This document shows, one piece after another, positions 54,882 to 64,000 of a stretch of DNA of 64,000 nucleotides. The stretch covers positions 372,001 through 436,000 of the forward strand of contig NZ_CP013382.1 in assembly GCF_001513745.1 (NCBI RefSeq), written 5' to 3'. Position 1 is the stretch's first letter; every line of letters begins with the position of its first letter. The notes below the pieces were generated by a model. The model was not told the DNA's origin and made no database searches. It was given only the letters and a program-made list of their open reading frames with translations. The translations under genes were made by a program, and so were the position numbers. This DNA comes from Burkholderia humptydooensis. GTDB lineage: Bacteria > Pseudomonadota > Gammaproteobacteria > Burkholderiales > Burkholderiaceae.

Positions 54882-56329
54882 GCGCGCAACCCTTGGCCGC
54901 GCCGGCGACGTTCAAGGCGCGCGCGAGCGCCGCGCTGCACGACGCGCAGCTTCAGGAGGCGCTCGGCATGCTCGGCGAGGGCTGGATCGAGAAGCGGCGG
55001 CGCGTCGTGTCGCTTTTGCCCGAATTCGAGATGCTGCGCGAGCGCGCGAAGGCCGTGAAGGACCACGTGCTCGCGAATCTCGATACGTATCTCGAACGCT
55101 ACGAGGCGGCCGTCACGCGCGCGGGCGGCGTCGTTCACTGGGCGAGCGACGCGGCGCAGGCGCGCGAGATCGTGCTGAAGATCTGCCGCGACGCGAACGC
55201 GAAGACGGTCACGCGCGGCAAGTCGATGGTCGGCGAGGAGATCGGCCTGCCCGCCGCGCTCGAGGGCGCGGGGATGGAAGTCGTCGAGACCGATCTCGGC
55301 GAATACATCGTGCAGCTCGCGCACGAAGGGCCGAGCCACATCGTGTTCCCGGCGCTGCACAAGACGATCGGTCAGGTTACCGAACTGTTCGCCGGGCACC
55401 ATTCGCCCGCGCAGTACGACGGGCCGCGCGAGAGCGTCGCGGACGTTGTCGGCGAGGCGCGCCAGGTGTTGCGCGAGAAGTTCTTCGTCGCGGACGTCGG
55501 CATCACCGGCGCGAACTTTCTCGTCGCCGAGACGGGCTCGAACGTGATCTGCACGAACGAGGGCAACGGCGATCTGACGTCGACGCTCGCGCGCGTGCAC
55601 ATCGTGACGGCGGGCATCGAGCGCGTCGTGCCGACGCTCGACGACGTCGCGCTGTTCGTGCGCCTGCTCGGGCGCAGCGCGACGGGGCAGGAGATCACGT
55701 CGTACACGACGTTCAGCACGGGCCCGAAGCGCGGCGACGATCTCGACGGGCCGCAGGAATACCACGTCGTGCTCGTCGACAACGGCCGCACGCGGATGCT
55801 CGCGGGCGAATTTCGCGACATGCTGCGCTGCATCCGCTGCGGCGCGTGCATGAACCATTGCCCGGTGTACGGCGCGGTCGGCGGGCATGCGTATGGCTGG
55901 GTCTATCCGGGGCCGATGGGCGCCGTCCTCACACCGCTCTTGCAAGGCATCGAGCACGACACCGATCTGCCGAACGCGTGCACGCTGAACGGGCGTTGCG
56001 CGGAGGTCTGCCCGGTGAAGATTCCGCTGCCGACGCTGCTGAAGAAACTGCGCGGGATGCAGTTCGACGCGCGGCTCACCGCGCCCGGCACGCGTTTTCT
56101 GCTGCGCGCGTTCGGCGCGGTCGCGCGGCGGCCGGCGCTCTATCACTGGCTCACGCGCGCCGGCGCGCGCGTGCTGCGCGCACTCGGCGGCAAGCGCGGC
56201 AGCATCGCGCGCGTGCCGTTCGCATCCGGCTGGACCGATTCGCGCGAATTGCCGAAACCGCCGCCGCGCACGTTCTTCGAGACGTGGGACGCGACGCGCG
56301 CGAATCCGCGTCGGGAGGGCGGCCGATGA
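54878..56329 (+). CDS. lutB: L-lactate oxidation iron-sulfur subunit LutB (LldF)
   Basis: 483 residues. An N-terminal LUD domain (SMVGEEIGLPAALEGAGMEV; TGANFLVAETGSNV) precedes two 4Fe-4S clusters, CIRCGACMNHCPVYG and a later CTLNGRCAEVCPVKIPLP set. The C-terminal 90 residues are helical and end in a proline-rich segment. It passes electrons from lactate oxidation to the quinone pool. It is coupled to lutA and lutC by ATGA overlaps on both sides. Confidence 0.93.
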   Translation: MSAQPLAAPATFKARASAALHDAQLQEALGMLGEGWIEKRRRVVSLLPEFEMLRERAKAVKDHVLANLDTYLERYEAAVTRAGGVVHWASDAAQAREIVLKICRDANAKTVTRGKSMVGEEIGLPAALEGAGMEVVETDLGEYIVQLAHEGPSHIVFPALHKTIGQVTELFAGHHSPAQYDGPRESVADVVGEARQVLREKFFVADVGITGANFLVAETGSNVICTNEGNGDLTSTLARVHIVTAGIERVVPTLDDVALFVRLLGRSATGQEITSYTTFSTGPKRGDDLDGPQEYHVVLVDNGRTRMLAGEFRDMLRCIRCGACMNHCPVYGAVGGHAYGWVYPGPMGAVLTPLLQGIEHDTDLPNACTLNGRCAEVCPVKIPLPTLLKKLRGMQFDARLTAPGTRFLLRAFGAVARRPALYHWLTRAGARVLRALGGKRGSIARVPFASGWTDSRELPKPPPRTFFETWDATRANPRREGGR

Positions 56330-57066
56330 GCGCGCGCGACGACATTCTCGGCCGTATCCGCGCGGCGCTCGGCAACGAGCGCGCGCAACGCGCCGCGCAG
56401 TTTCCCGCGCCGGCGCCGGCGCGAACGGCGGGGGCGGGCGCGTCCGATGCGTCACGCGCGTCGGACGCGCGTGGGGCGCTCGATTCGAACGCGGCGTCTT
56501 TTTCCGCATCGGCCGCCGCGCGCGATCCGGCGATCTCGCCCGGCGGCGTTGATCTCGTCGCGCGCTTCGCGGCGAAGGCGCAGCAGGTGTCCGCGGCATG
56601 CGCGCACATCGCGACGGCCGCCGATGCGCCGGCCGCCGTCGATGCGTATCTGCGCGACGCGGGGCTCGCCGATGCGCCGCTCGTCGTGGCCGCGGCGCTC
56701 GACGCATTGCCGTGGCGCGCGCATTGCGCGCTGCCCGGCGTCGATCTGCGCCGCGATGGGCTCGTCAGCGTCACGCCGTCGTTCGCGGCGATCGCGGAGA
56801 CGGGCAGCGTCGTGTGCCTGTCGTCGAGCGCGACGCCGACGTCGCTGAACTTCGTCGCCGCGACGCACGTCGTGCTCGTGAATCGCAGCGCGATCGTCGC
56901 GACGATGGAGGATGCGTGGGCGCGCGTGCGCGCGACGGTCGCGACGCTGCCGCGCGCGGTCAACGTGATCACGGGGCCGTCGCGCACCGCCGACGTCGAG
57001 CAGACCGTGCAGGTCGGCGTGCATGGCCCGAAGCGCGTGCTCGTGCTGATTTGCGACGACGCGTAA
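56326..57066 (+). CDS. lutC: L-lactate oxidation subunit LutC (LldG)
   Basis: 246 residues. The N-terminus ([16 protein letters not shown]) and the C-terminal LUD-type domain ([52 protein letters not shown]) match LutC. A stretch of about 45 alanine- and serine-rich residues (about 30-75) is longer than in many relatives. It is the third subunit of the lactate-oxidising complex. Confidence 0.9.
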   Translation: MSARDDILGRIRAALGNERAQRAAQFPAPAPARTAGAGASDASRASDARGALDSNAASFSASAAARDPAISPGGVDLVARFAAKAQQVSAACAHIATAADAPAAVDAYLRDAGLADAPLVVAAALDALPWRAHCALPGVDLRRDGLVSVTPSFAAIAETGSVVCLSSSATPTSLNFVAATHVVLVNRSAIVATMEDAWARVRATVATLPRAVNVITGPSRTADVEQTVQVGVHGPKRVLVLICDDA

Positions 57067-57379
57067 TGATCTGCGCCGGTCCGCGCCGGATGTGCGCGGC
57101 GCGCGGCCGGGTTCGACGCAGCGGTGTGTCGATCGCCGCGCGGCGCAGGCCGAGCGCGGCGAGCCGATTAATGGGCGAAGCCGTGCGTCGTGGGCCCGGC
57201 AATTCGCCGGCATCGCCCCTCCCGGCACGGACACGGAACCGCAGTCAGCAGCATGCGGTGCGCGACGACGAACGACGCGCGCCGCACCGAAACCAAAGCG
57301 CCGGCACCGACCGGCGCGCCGATACGAACGGCCCGCGAGGCCGTCGCCCATTCAGGTTCATTCACGGAAGGAGACACAC
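57067..57379. other. 313-bp spacer between lutC and lldP
   Basis: Long for an operon gap. It shows no gene and no terminator hairpin that I can identify; a second promoter for lldP is possible. The GGAAGGAG ribosome binding site of lldP lies at its end (57366-57373). Confidence 0.5.
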
Positions 57380-59098
57380 GTGCAGGTTTGGAACCAGGTC
57401 TATCTGCCGCTCGGCGGCGTCGGCTGGTCGGCGCTCGCCGCCGGCGCGCCGATCATTCTGTTCTTCGTGTCGCTCGCGGTGCTGCGGCTCAAGGGACACG
57501 TCGCGGGCGCGCTCACGCTTGCGCTCTCGCTCGTCGTCGCGATCGCCGTCTACGGGATGCCCGCCGAGCGCGCGCTCGCGTCGGCGGCCTACGGCTTCGC
57601 GTATGGTCTGTGGCCGATCGCGTGGATCATCGTTACCGCGGTGTTCCTCTACAAGATCGTGGTGAAGAGCGGCCAGTTCGACATCATCCGCAGCTCGATC
57701 GTGTCGCTGACCGACGATCAGCGGTTGCAGATGCTGTTGATCGGCTTCTCATTCGGCGCGTTTCTCGAAGGCGCGGCGGGCTTCGGCGCGCCGGTCGCGA
57801 TCACGTCCGCGCTGCTCGTCGGCCTCGGCTTCAATCCGCTCTACGCGGCGGGCCTGTGCCTGATCGCGGATACCGCGCCCGTCGCGTTCGGCGCGCTCGG
57901 GATTCCGGTGATCGTCGCGGGCCAGGTGTCGGGCCTCGATCCGATGGCGGTCGGCGCGATGGCGGGACGCCAGTTGCCGCTCCTGTCGTTCTTCCTGCCG
58001 TTCTGGCTCGTGTTCGTGATGGACGGCGTGAAGGGCGTGCGCGAGACGTGGCCCGCCGCGCTCGTCGCGGGCGGCAGCTTCGCGTTTGTGCAATTCTTCA
58101 CGTCGAACTACATCGGGCCCGAGCTGCCCGACGTGACGTCGGCGCTCGCGAGCCTCGTCGCGCTCGCGTCGTTCCTGAAGGTGTGGCGGCCGTTGCGCGC
58201 GCGCGAGGCCGCGCGCGCGGCGGCGGTCGTGCCGGCGGGCGGCGGCGCGCTCGCGCTAGGCGGCATGCCGGGCGGCCTGGGCGGCGCGCGCGCGACGGGC
58301 GGCCGGCAGCCTTCGCCGTATTCGTTCGCGCAGATCGCGCGCGCGTGGTCGCCGTTCGTCGTGCTGACCGTGATGGTGACGATCTGGAGCATGAAGCCGT
58401 TCAAGGCGCTGTTCGCGAAGGGCGGCGCGCTCGCGTTCACGACGCTGTCATTCCACGTTCCGCATCTCGACAAGCTCACGCAGAAGATGGCGCCCGTCGT
58501 CGCGCATCCGACGCCCGTGCCTGCGGTATTCAACTGGGATCTGCTCGCGGCGACGGGCACCGCGATCCTGCTGTCGGCGATCGTATCGATGGCAATCCTG
58601 AACGTTCCGGCGCGCACCGGCGTGCGCACGTTCTTCGAGGTGCTGAAGGAGCTGAAGCGCCCGGTGCTGTCGATCGGCCTCGTGCTCGCGTTCGCGTTCG
58701 TCGAGAACTATTCGGGAATGTCGACGACGCTTGCGCTGCTGCTCGCGGGCACGGGCGCGGCGTTTCCGTTCTTCTCGCCGCTGCTCGGCTGGATCGGCGT
58801 GTTCCTGACGGGCTCGGACACGTCGTCGAACGCGCTGTTCTGCTCGCTGCAGGCGACCACCGCGCAGCAGATCGGCGTGCCGGGCACGCTGCTCGTCGCG
58901 GCGAACACGACGGGCGGCGTCGCGGGCAAGATGATCTCGCCGCAGTCGATCGCGGTCGCGTGCGCGGCCGTCGGCCTCGTCGGCCACGAGGCGGACCTGT
59001 TCCGCTTCACGCTGCGGCACAGCCTGTTCTTCGCGCTAATCGTCGGCGTGATGACCTGCGTGCAGGCGTACTGGCTGACGGGGATGATCGCGCACTGA
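57380..59098 (+). CDS. lldP: L-lactate permease LldP
   Basis: 572 residues from a GTG start with a strong GGAAGGAG site seven bases upstream. It has 12-14 hydrophobic spans and LctP-family motifs: [46 protein letters not shown] and [19 protein letters not shown]. It imports L-lactate (and often glycolate) with a proton, feeding LutABC. A Gly/Ala-rich cytoplasmic loop (about 285-305) is extended compared with E. coli LldP. Confidence 0.94.
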   Translation: MQVWNQVYLPLGGVGWSALAAGAPIILFFVSLAVLRLKGHVAGALTLALSLVVAIAVYGMPAERALASAAYGFAYGLWPIAWIIVTAVFLYKIVVKSGQFDIIRSSIVSLTDDQRLQMLLIGFSFGAFLEGAAGFGAPVAITSALLVGLGFNPLYAAGLCLIADTAPVAFGALGIPVIVAGQVSGLDPMAVGAMAGRQLPLLSFFLPFWLVFVMDGVKGVRETWPAALVAGGSFAFVQFFTSNYIGPELPDVTSALASLVALASFLKVWRPLRAREAARAAAVVPAGGGALALGGMPGGLGGARATGGRQPSPYSFAQIARAWSPFVVLTVMVTIWSMKPFKALFAKGGALAFTTLSFHVPHLDKLTQKMAPVVAHPTPVPAVFNWDLLAATGTAILLSAIVSMAILNVPARTGVRTFFEVLKELKRPVLSIGLVLAFAFVENYSGMSTTLALLLAGTGAAFPFFSPLLGWIGVFLTGSDTSSNALFCSLQATTAQQIGVPGTLLVAANTTGGVAGKMISPQSIAVACAAVGLVGHEADLFRFTLRHSLFFALIVGVMTCVQAYWLTGMIAH

Positions 59099-59362
59099 AT
59101 GCGCGGGCGGCGAACGCATCCGCGCGTTCGCCGTCGATCGTGACAGTGAGCGCTGTTTCGTTCACGCCGGCGCATGCGGGCGGCGAGCGGGGCGCGTGCA
59201 TGCGCCGCGTCTGTTCGCTTGCGCCGTTTCGTACGGACTGCCGTGTAAAGATTTGCTACAACCTTTTGCTTGGAACGACGGACGAGACCTCCTATTCTGG
59301 CGGATTTACGAGATACGCCGCGCCCGGCGCGGCGTTCGTCGATTGATCACAGGAGGTCACGC

Positions 59363-59800
59363 ATGACGCGTTCCGTCGATTCCGGCGTCATTTTTCTCGC
59401 ACGGCTCCTGCTCGCCGTGCTGTTCCTCTGGGACGGCGCGATGAAGCTGATGGGCTACGGCGAGTTCGTCGGCTATCTGAAGGGGCTCGGCGTGCCGTTC
59501 GCGCAGGTCGCGGCGCCCGCGGTCGTCGCGCTCGAAACGCTCGGCGGCGTGCTGCTCGTCGTCGGCTACAAGGTGAGGCCGCTCGCGCTCGTGCTGGCGA
59601 TCTACACGCTCGCGGCCGCGCTGTTCGGACACAATTTCTGGGACGCGACCAATTCGGCCTTGCAGCGCGACATGGCCGTGCATTTCTGGAAGAACGTCGC
59701 GATCGCGGGCGGCTTCCTGCTGTTGTACGTGACGGGCGCGGGCGGCGCCAGCATCGACGGCGCGCGGCGGCCGTCGTCGTCTTACGGGTCGCTGCGCTGA
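59363..59800 (+). CDS. DoxX-family inner-membrane protein
   Basis: 145 residues with AGGAGGT upstream of the ATG at 59363. Four hydrophobic helices carry the DoxX pattern: ARLLLAVLFLWDGAMKLMGY, VVALETLGGVLLVVGYKVRP, YTLAAALFGHNFWD and the last span before a short tail. DoxX proteins are small redox-linked membrane proteins, in some cases tied to thiosulfate oxidation or oxidative-stress resistance. The function here is not established. It converges on the DHA2 transporter gene. Confidence 0.85.
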   Translation: MTRSVDSGVIFLARLLLAVLFLWDGAMKLMGYGEFVGYLKGLGVPFAQVAAPAVVALETLGGVLLVVGYKVRPLALVLAIYTLAAALFGHNFWDATNSALQRDMAVHFWKNVAIAGGFLLLYVTGAGGASIDGARRPSSSYGSLR

Positions 59801-59817
59801 GCGATCAGCGGGGCTCG

Positions 59818-59851
59818 CGCATGGCGGCTTCGCTCGATGCGCCGCCATGCG
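59818..59851. terminator. 11-bp perfect hairpin between convergent genes
   Basis: CGCATGGCGGC (59818-59828) pairs with GCCGCCATGCG (59841-59851). It lies between the doxX stop and the end of the DHA2 transporter gene; there is no T-run. Confidence 0.55.
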
Positions 59852-59879
59852 TCGGCCGCATTCGGCGAGCGCGCGTCGC

Positions 59880-61301
59880 TCAGCGCGCGTTCGCGTTCGC
59901 CGGCTTGCCCGACGCCGCCGGATGCGGCGTGCCGCGCACGGCGGCCGCCATCGCCGCGGCGATCACGAAGAGCGCGGCCGACACGTGCGCCGACGCATGC
60001 AATCCCGACACGATTTCCGCCGGCAGCGCGCCGCTCGCGAGCGCGCCGAACGCGGCGACGCCGATCGCGCCGCCCGCCTGCCGCGCGGCGTTGAGCACGG
60101 CGGACGCGGTGGCGGCGCGCGCGCGCTCGACCGATGCGAGCACCGCCGTCGTCATCGCGGGCACCGCGAGTCCCATGCCGCCCGGAATCAGCAGGAACGG
60201 CACGACGAGCGCCGCGACCGGCGTGTCCGCGCGCACGGCGCTCAGCAGCGCGAACCCGGTCGCGCCGATCAGCGCGCCGACGATCATCGGCCCGCGCGGG
60301 CCGTAATGCGCGGTCGCCCAGCCGCTCGCGACGTTCGACAGCAGGAAGCCGCCCGTGAGCGGCAGGAACGCGAGCCCCGCCTCGAGCGGCGTGTCGTGGC
60401 GCACACGCTGCAAATACAGGCTCAGCACGAAGATGATTCCGTAGTACGACAGATTCATGCAGACGCCGAACAGCACGGCGACGCTGAACGTGCGCCGCCT
60501 GAACAGCGCGAGCGGCATCATCGGATGCGCGCTGCGCGATTCGACGAACACGAACGCGGCGGCGGCCGCGAGCGCGATGGCGACGAGCGCCGGACGCCAG
60601 TCGATGACCGCGCCGGTGAAGAGCGTCAGCGCGGCGACGGCGAGGCACTGGCCAGGCAGATCGATGCCGCGCGCGCCGCCATGACCGGATGCGGCCGCTG
60701 CGCGCCGTTCGTCCTTGCCGATCCACAGGAACGTCGCGACGAGGCCCGCCGCGCACAGCGGCAGATTGACGAAGAAGATGCTGCGCCAGCCGAACTGCGC
60801 GATCAGCGCGCCGCCGAGCACCGGGCCCGCCGCGATCGAGATCGCGCCCGACGCGGTCCACCAGCCGACCGCGCGCGCCCGTAGCCGCGGATCGTGCGCG
60901 CACGCGTGGTTGAGCAGCGCGAGCGAATTCGGCAGCATCGCGGCCGCCGCGAATCCTTGCAGCGCGCGCGCCGCGACGAGCGTCGTCGCGTTCGCGGCGA
61001 CGCCGCAGACGAACGACGCGAGCGCGAACAGCGCGAGCCCGGCCGCGAACAGGCGTCGCGCGCCGAAGCGGTCGCCGAGCGCGCCGGCCGACAGCATCAG
61101 GCCGGCGACCGCAAGCGTGTATGCGTCGACGATCCATTGCAGGCCCGCGACGCTCGCATTCAGATCGATGCCGACCCGCGCGAGCGCGACGTTGACGATC
61201 GTCGCGTCGAGTTGCGTGATCACGAAGCCCGCGCTCACGGTCGATACGATCCGCACGAGCGCGGCGCGGGAAAGGGCGGGGTGGGGAATGTGCGTGTCCA
61301 T
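59880..61301 (-). CDS. DHA2-family (14-TM) MFS drug:H+ antiporter
   Basis: 473 residues from the ATG at 61301. Motif D1 in TM1 reads LDATIVNVALARVG, motif A is LSAGALGDRFGARR, and the antiporter motif C lies in GWWTASGAISIAAGPVLGGAL. Fourteen spans are expected from length and hydrophobicity. The family exports drugs, dyes or host-derived toxic compounds. It has no membrane-fusion partner gene beside it. Its specificity is unknown. Confidence 0.86.
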   Translation of the reverse strand: MDTHIPHPALSRAALVRIVSTVSAGFVITQLDATIVNVALARVGIDLNASVAGLQWIVDAYTLAVAGLMLSAGALGDRFGARRLFAAGLALFALASFVCGVAANATTLVAARALQGFAAAAMLPNSLALLNHACAHDPRLRARAVGWWTASGAISIAAGPVLGGALIAQFGWRSIFFVNLPLCAAGLVATFLWIGKDERRAAAASGHGGARGIDLPGQCLAVAALTLFTGAVIDWRPALVAIALAAAAAFVFVESRSAHPMMPLALFRRRTFSVAVLFGVCMNLSYYGIIFVLSLYLQRVRHDTPLEAGLAFLPLTGGFLLSNVASGWATAHYGPRGPMIVGALIGATGFALLSAVRADTPVAALVVPFLLIPGGMGLAVPAMTTAVLASVERARAATASAVLNAARQAGGAIGVAAFGALASGALPAEIVSGLHASAHVSAALFVIAAAMAAAVRGTPHPAASGKPANANAR

Positions 61302-61405
61302 GCGCGCATCGTAGTGCGGTGCGGGACAGCGACGTTGCGGAGTCTTCTGAAATGTCGAATGCGGGTGCGGGTGCGGGCGGCGTTGCGCCGCCCGCGCGGC
61401 CGACG

Positions 61406-62698
61406 CTATTCGGCGTCCTTCGAAAACAGCATCGCGACCGCGCCGAGCACGCAGATCGCGGCGACATAGTGCGCCGGCGCGAGCGAATTCGATTTCATCA
61501 GCAGCGACACGATCACCGGCGTGAGCCCGCCGAATACCGCGTACGCGATGTTGTACGAGAACGAGATGCCCGAGAAGCGCACGACGGCCGGAAAGCTCTT
61601 CACCAGCACGGACGGCACCGCGCCGATCGTGCCGACGGCGAAGCCCGCGAGCCCGTAGAGCGGCACGAGGCGCGCCGTGTCGACGGCGATCTGCGTGTAC
61701 ATCGCGTAATAGCACGCGGCGAGCGTGACGCCGCCGATCGACAGCACCGCTTTCCCGCCGAAGCGGTCCGCGAGCGAGCCGGCGGTGATGCAGCCGGCCG
61801 TCAGGCAGAGCGTCGCGACGCTGTTCGCGAACAGCGCGGTCGCGGGTGCGATATGGAACTGCTTTTGCAGCAGCGTCGGCGTCATCAGGATCACGACGAC
61901 GATCGCCGCCGACAGCATCCACGTGATCAGCATCGACACGATCACCGTGCGGCCGTGGTCGCGGATCACCGCTTTCAGCGGGATCTCGGCCGCGAGCGCC
62001 TTGCGCGCCTTCATCTCGGCGAACACGGGCGTCTCGTGCAGCCAGCGGCGCAGGTAGACGGAGACGAGGCCGAACCCGCCGCCGAGCAGGAACGGGATGC
62101 GCCATCCGAACGCGGCGACCTCGGCCGTCGAGAAACGGCTGTTGACGGCCGTCGCGACGAGCGAGCCGAGCAGGATGCCGATCGTGAGGCCCGCCGTCAG
62201 CGTGCCGCACGCATAGCCGATGCGCTGCGGCGGCACGTGCTCGGACACGAACACCCACGCGCCCGGCACTTCGCCGCCCACCGCCGCGCCTTGCAGCACG
62301 CGGAACAGCAGCAGCATGACGGGCGCGAGGATGCCGACGCTGTCGTAGGTGGGCAGCAGGCCCATCAGGAGCGTCGGCACCGACATCAGCAGCACGCTCA
62401 GCGTGAACATCCGCTTGCGGCCGACGAGGTCGCCGAAGTGCGCCATCACGATGCCGCCGAGCGGCCGCGCGAGATAGCCGGCCGCGAAGATGCCGAACGT
62501 CTGCAACTGGCGCAGCCAGTCGGGGATGTCGTGCGGAAAGAACAACTGGCCGAGCGCGGGCGCGAAGAACACGAAGATGATGAAGTCGTAGAACTCCAGC
62601 GCGCCGCCCAACGCGGCGAGGCCCAGGGTCTTGTAGTCGCGGCCCGTCAGGGCGCGAGGCGCGGCGTTCGAGGCGGCGCTCAGTTCGGAAGCAGGCAT
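61406..62698 (-). CDS. MHS-family metabolite:H+ symporter
   Basis: 430 residues from the ATG at 62698. It starts with the MHS signature GGALEFYDFIIFVFFAPALG, followed by RPLGGIVMAHFGDLVGRKR and GAAVGGEVPGAWVFVSEHVP. Twelve spans are expected. This intact gene is a useful comparison for the half-length MHS relic at 14869-15563. Relatives import citrate, proline/betaine, ketoglutarate or aromatic acids. The neighbouring imino-acid reductase suggests a proline- or hydroxyproline-like substrate, but that is only inferred. Confidence 0.87.
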   Translation of the reverse strand: MPASELSAASNAAPRALTGRDYKTLGLAALGGALEFYDFIIFVFFAPALGQLFFPHDIPDWLRQLQTFGIFAAGYLARPLGGIVMAHFGDLVGRKRMFTLSVLLMSVPTLLMGLLPTYDSVGILAPVMLLLFRVLQGAAVGGEVPGAWVFVSEHVPPQRIGYACGTLTAGLTIGILLGSLVATAVNSRFSTAEVAAFGWRIPFLLGGGFGLVSVYLRRWLHETPVFAEMKARKALAAEIPLKAVIRDHGRTVIVSMLITWMLSAAIVVVILMTPTLLQKQFHIAPATALFANSVATLCLTAGCITAGSLADRFGGKAVLSIGGVTLAACYYAMYTQIAVDTARLVPLYGLAGFAVGTIGAVPSVLVKSFPAVVRFSGISFSYNIAYAVFGGLTPVIVSLLMKSNSLAPAHYVAAICVLGAVAMLFSKDAE

Positions 62699-63028
62699 GG
62701 TCAGGGCGATCTTGGTTCGAATGGTTGTGTACCGCGCGGAAAACGGAGCCGGGCGGCGGGCCTCGTCGTCGAACAGACGGTGCAACGCGCGGGATGGCGC
62801 ACGGGACACGGCCCGTGCGGCGGCCGGATGGGAGCCGCGCGGAAGACGAACGTGACGCGATGCCGGCGATTCTACAGGACTGACGAATCGCCGACGGCCG
62901 CGCCGGCATCGTGGAAATCGGCAATTGCCGGCGGGCGGAAAACCATGTGCGGGGGGCGCCGCCCGCTTGCGCGGCGACGCGGGCGGCTGCGGGCGGCGCG
63001 AGCCGCTACGGGCGACGCGGCCGGCGCG
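62699..63028. other. 330-bp intergenic region
   Basis: It separates the MHS transporter start from the end of the dpkA-like gene, both on the minus strand. It is GC-rich with no open frame of coding character; only the transporter promoter is expected. Confidence 0.45.
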
Positions 63029-64000
63029 TCAGTCGAGCAGCGCGACGATCTCGTCGTAGAGCCGGGCCGGGATTCGCACGCCGTTCGCAACGCTGCGCGC
63101 GCGGGCGTCGAAGCGCCGCTGCGACGGCAGCCGCGCGCCCTGCGCGACGATCGCGCCGAGCATCCGCTCGCCGCGCGCGAGGCCGGCGTCGAGCGCGTCG
63201 CCGAGAAACACCTTCGGATCGAGCGCGATCACGAGCTCGCCGTGGCACGGCGTCGCGCCGGCGCCTTCGTCGAACGCGAGCGATTCGGCGCTCGTCAGGT
63301 CGCCGATCAGCGCGCCGGCGAGGAGCTCGATCATCGCCGCGAGCGCCGAGCCCTTGTGAGCGCCGAACGTGCGCATCGCGCCTTGCAGCGCGGCCTTCGG
63401 ATCGGTGGTCGGCGCGCCGTTCGCGTCGATCGCCCAGTGCGGCGGAATCGGCCTGCCCTCTTTCGCGTGCAGCTCGATGTCGCCGCGCGCGATCGCGCTC
63501 GTCGCGAAATCGAACACGAACGGCGTGCCGCCCGGGCGCGGCCACGCGAACGCGAGCGGGTTCGTGCCGAACACCGGCTGCGTGCCGCCTTCCGGCGCGA
63601 CCCAGCTATGGCTCGGATTCATCGCGAGGCCGGCGAGGCCGTGCGCGGCGATCGCCTCGACCTCCGGCCACAGCGCGGAGAAGTGATAGCAGCGGTTGAT
63701 CGCCATCGCGGCGATGCCGTGCTGCCGAGCCATCTCGATGAGCACCGGCAGCCCGGTCTCGAACGCGAGCAGCGAGAAGCCGCGATGCGCATCGACCGCG
63801 ACGATCGACGACGACAGCCGGCGCAGCGTCGGCGCCGCGTGCGGATCGACCTTGCCGAGGCGCAGCGAGCGCGCGCAGACGAGCAGCCGGTAGACGCCGT
63901 GCGAATGGCATTCGTCGCGCTGGCCCTGCGTGATCACGTTCGCGATCGCGTGCGCGTGCGCGTCGGACAGCCCGTGGCGCGCGAGCACGCGCAGCGCGAG
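63029..64000 (-). CDS. Delta1-piperideine/pyrroline-2-carboxylate reductase-like (LDH2/malate DH family), 5' end outside
   Basis: The frame is open to the last base, so the N-terminus lies outside the window; about 323 codons are seen. The LDH2/MDG family is recognised by ECHSHGVYRLLVCARS, MAINRCYHFSALWPEVE, APEGGTQPVFGTNPLAFAWPR and FGAHKGSALAAMIELL. The family uses NADPH. The segment YHFSALW is typical of DpkA/LhpD enzymes, which reduce cyclic imines from D-lysine, D-proline or hydroxyproline breakdown. Malate or ureidoglycolate dehydrogenase is the alternative. Confidence 0.84.
   Translation of the reverse strand, partial: LALRVLARHGLSDAHAHAIANVITQGQRDECHSHGVYRLLVCARSLRLGKVDPHAAPTLRRLSSSIVAVDAHRGFSLLAFETGLPVLIEMARQHGIAAMAINRCYHFSALWPEVEAIAAHGLAGLAMNPSHSWVAPEGGTQPVFGTNPLAFAWPRPGGTPFVFDFATSAIARGDIELHAKEGRPIPPHWAIDANGAPTTDPKAALQGAMRTFGAHKGSALAAMIELLAGALIGDLTSAESLAFDEGAGATPCHGELVIALDPKVFLGDALDAGLARGERMLGAIVAQGARLPSQRRFDARARSVANGVRIPARLYDEIVALLD

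Overview
The window is about 68% GC and dense in genes, with GC-rich third codon positions. Its gene set is that of the Burkholderia pseudomallei group, most likely a stretch of the second chromosome. The strongest anchor is the block bpeT-llpE-bpeE-bpeF-oprC at 30504-38621. Other markers are a classical Burkholderia porin with a TTG start, a DUF4148 protein, a NUP-family nucleoside protein, an lldR/lutABC/lldP lactate locus and a gabR/gabT/gabD locus. I saw no rRNA, tRNA, CRISPR array or intact insertion sequence.

Layout. 1-4247: five genes for polyol use (end of a sugar-binding protein, SDR and zinc alcohol dehydrogenases, DhaK and DhaL), best read as erythritol/threitol catabolism. 4267-11620: a broken acetyltransferase, two small unknown genes, a porin, a MetQ-like binding protein, an M14-type deacylase and an OafA-type acyltransferase. 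11667-15563: an amino-acid binding protein, then an intact amidohydrolase between two wrecked genes (a LysR regulator and an MHS transporter). 15861-21298: TetR and IclR regulators, the thiolase pcaF and an Aer-like receptor. 21411-25964: GABA catabolism. 26089-30116: EamA transporter, selD, a LysR tail, NUP protein, DUF4148 protein. 30504-38621: multidrug efflux. 39241-42731: gntR with a dicarboxylate-type symporter, a GNAT gene and a broken AEC transporter. 43030-45393: joined fragments of thiotemplate biosynthetic genes facing the C-terminal half of a quorum-sensing-type LuxR regulator. 45647-51240: an organosulfur uptake and oxidation locus. 51320-52897: two unknown genes. 52962-59098: lactate oxidation and uptake. 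59363-64000: DoxX, two MFS transporters and the start of a DpkA-type reductase.

The most striking feature is 43030-45393. As I recall the B. pseudomallei gene order, the malleilactone/burkholderic acid (mal/bur) cluster and its orphan LuxR regulator MalR sit just beyond bpeEF-oprC. Here the same place holds only scraps: the end of an acyl-AMP ligase, a carrier protein, the end of a PLP decarboxylase joined in frame to FkbH-like pieces, and a headless LuxR gene. Five more genes in the window carry similar internal or end deletions, often with a frameshift (GNAT, two LysR, MHS, AEC). The lineage appears to have been losing accessory metabolism, while efflux, lactate, GABA and sulfur genes stay intact.
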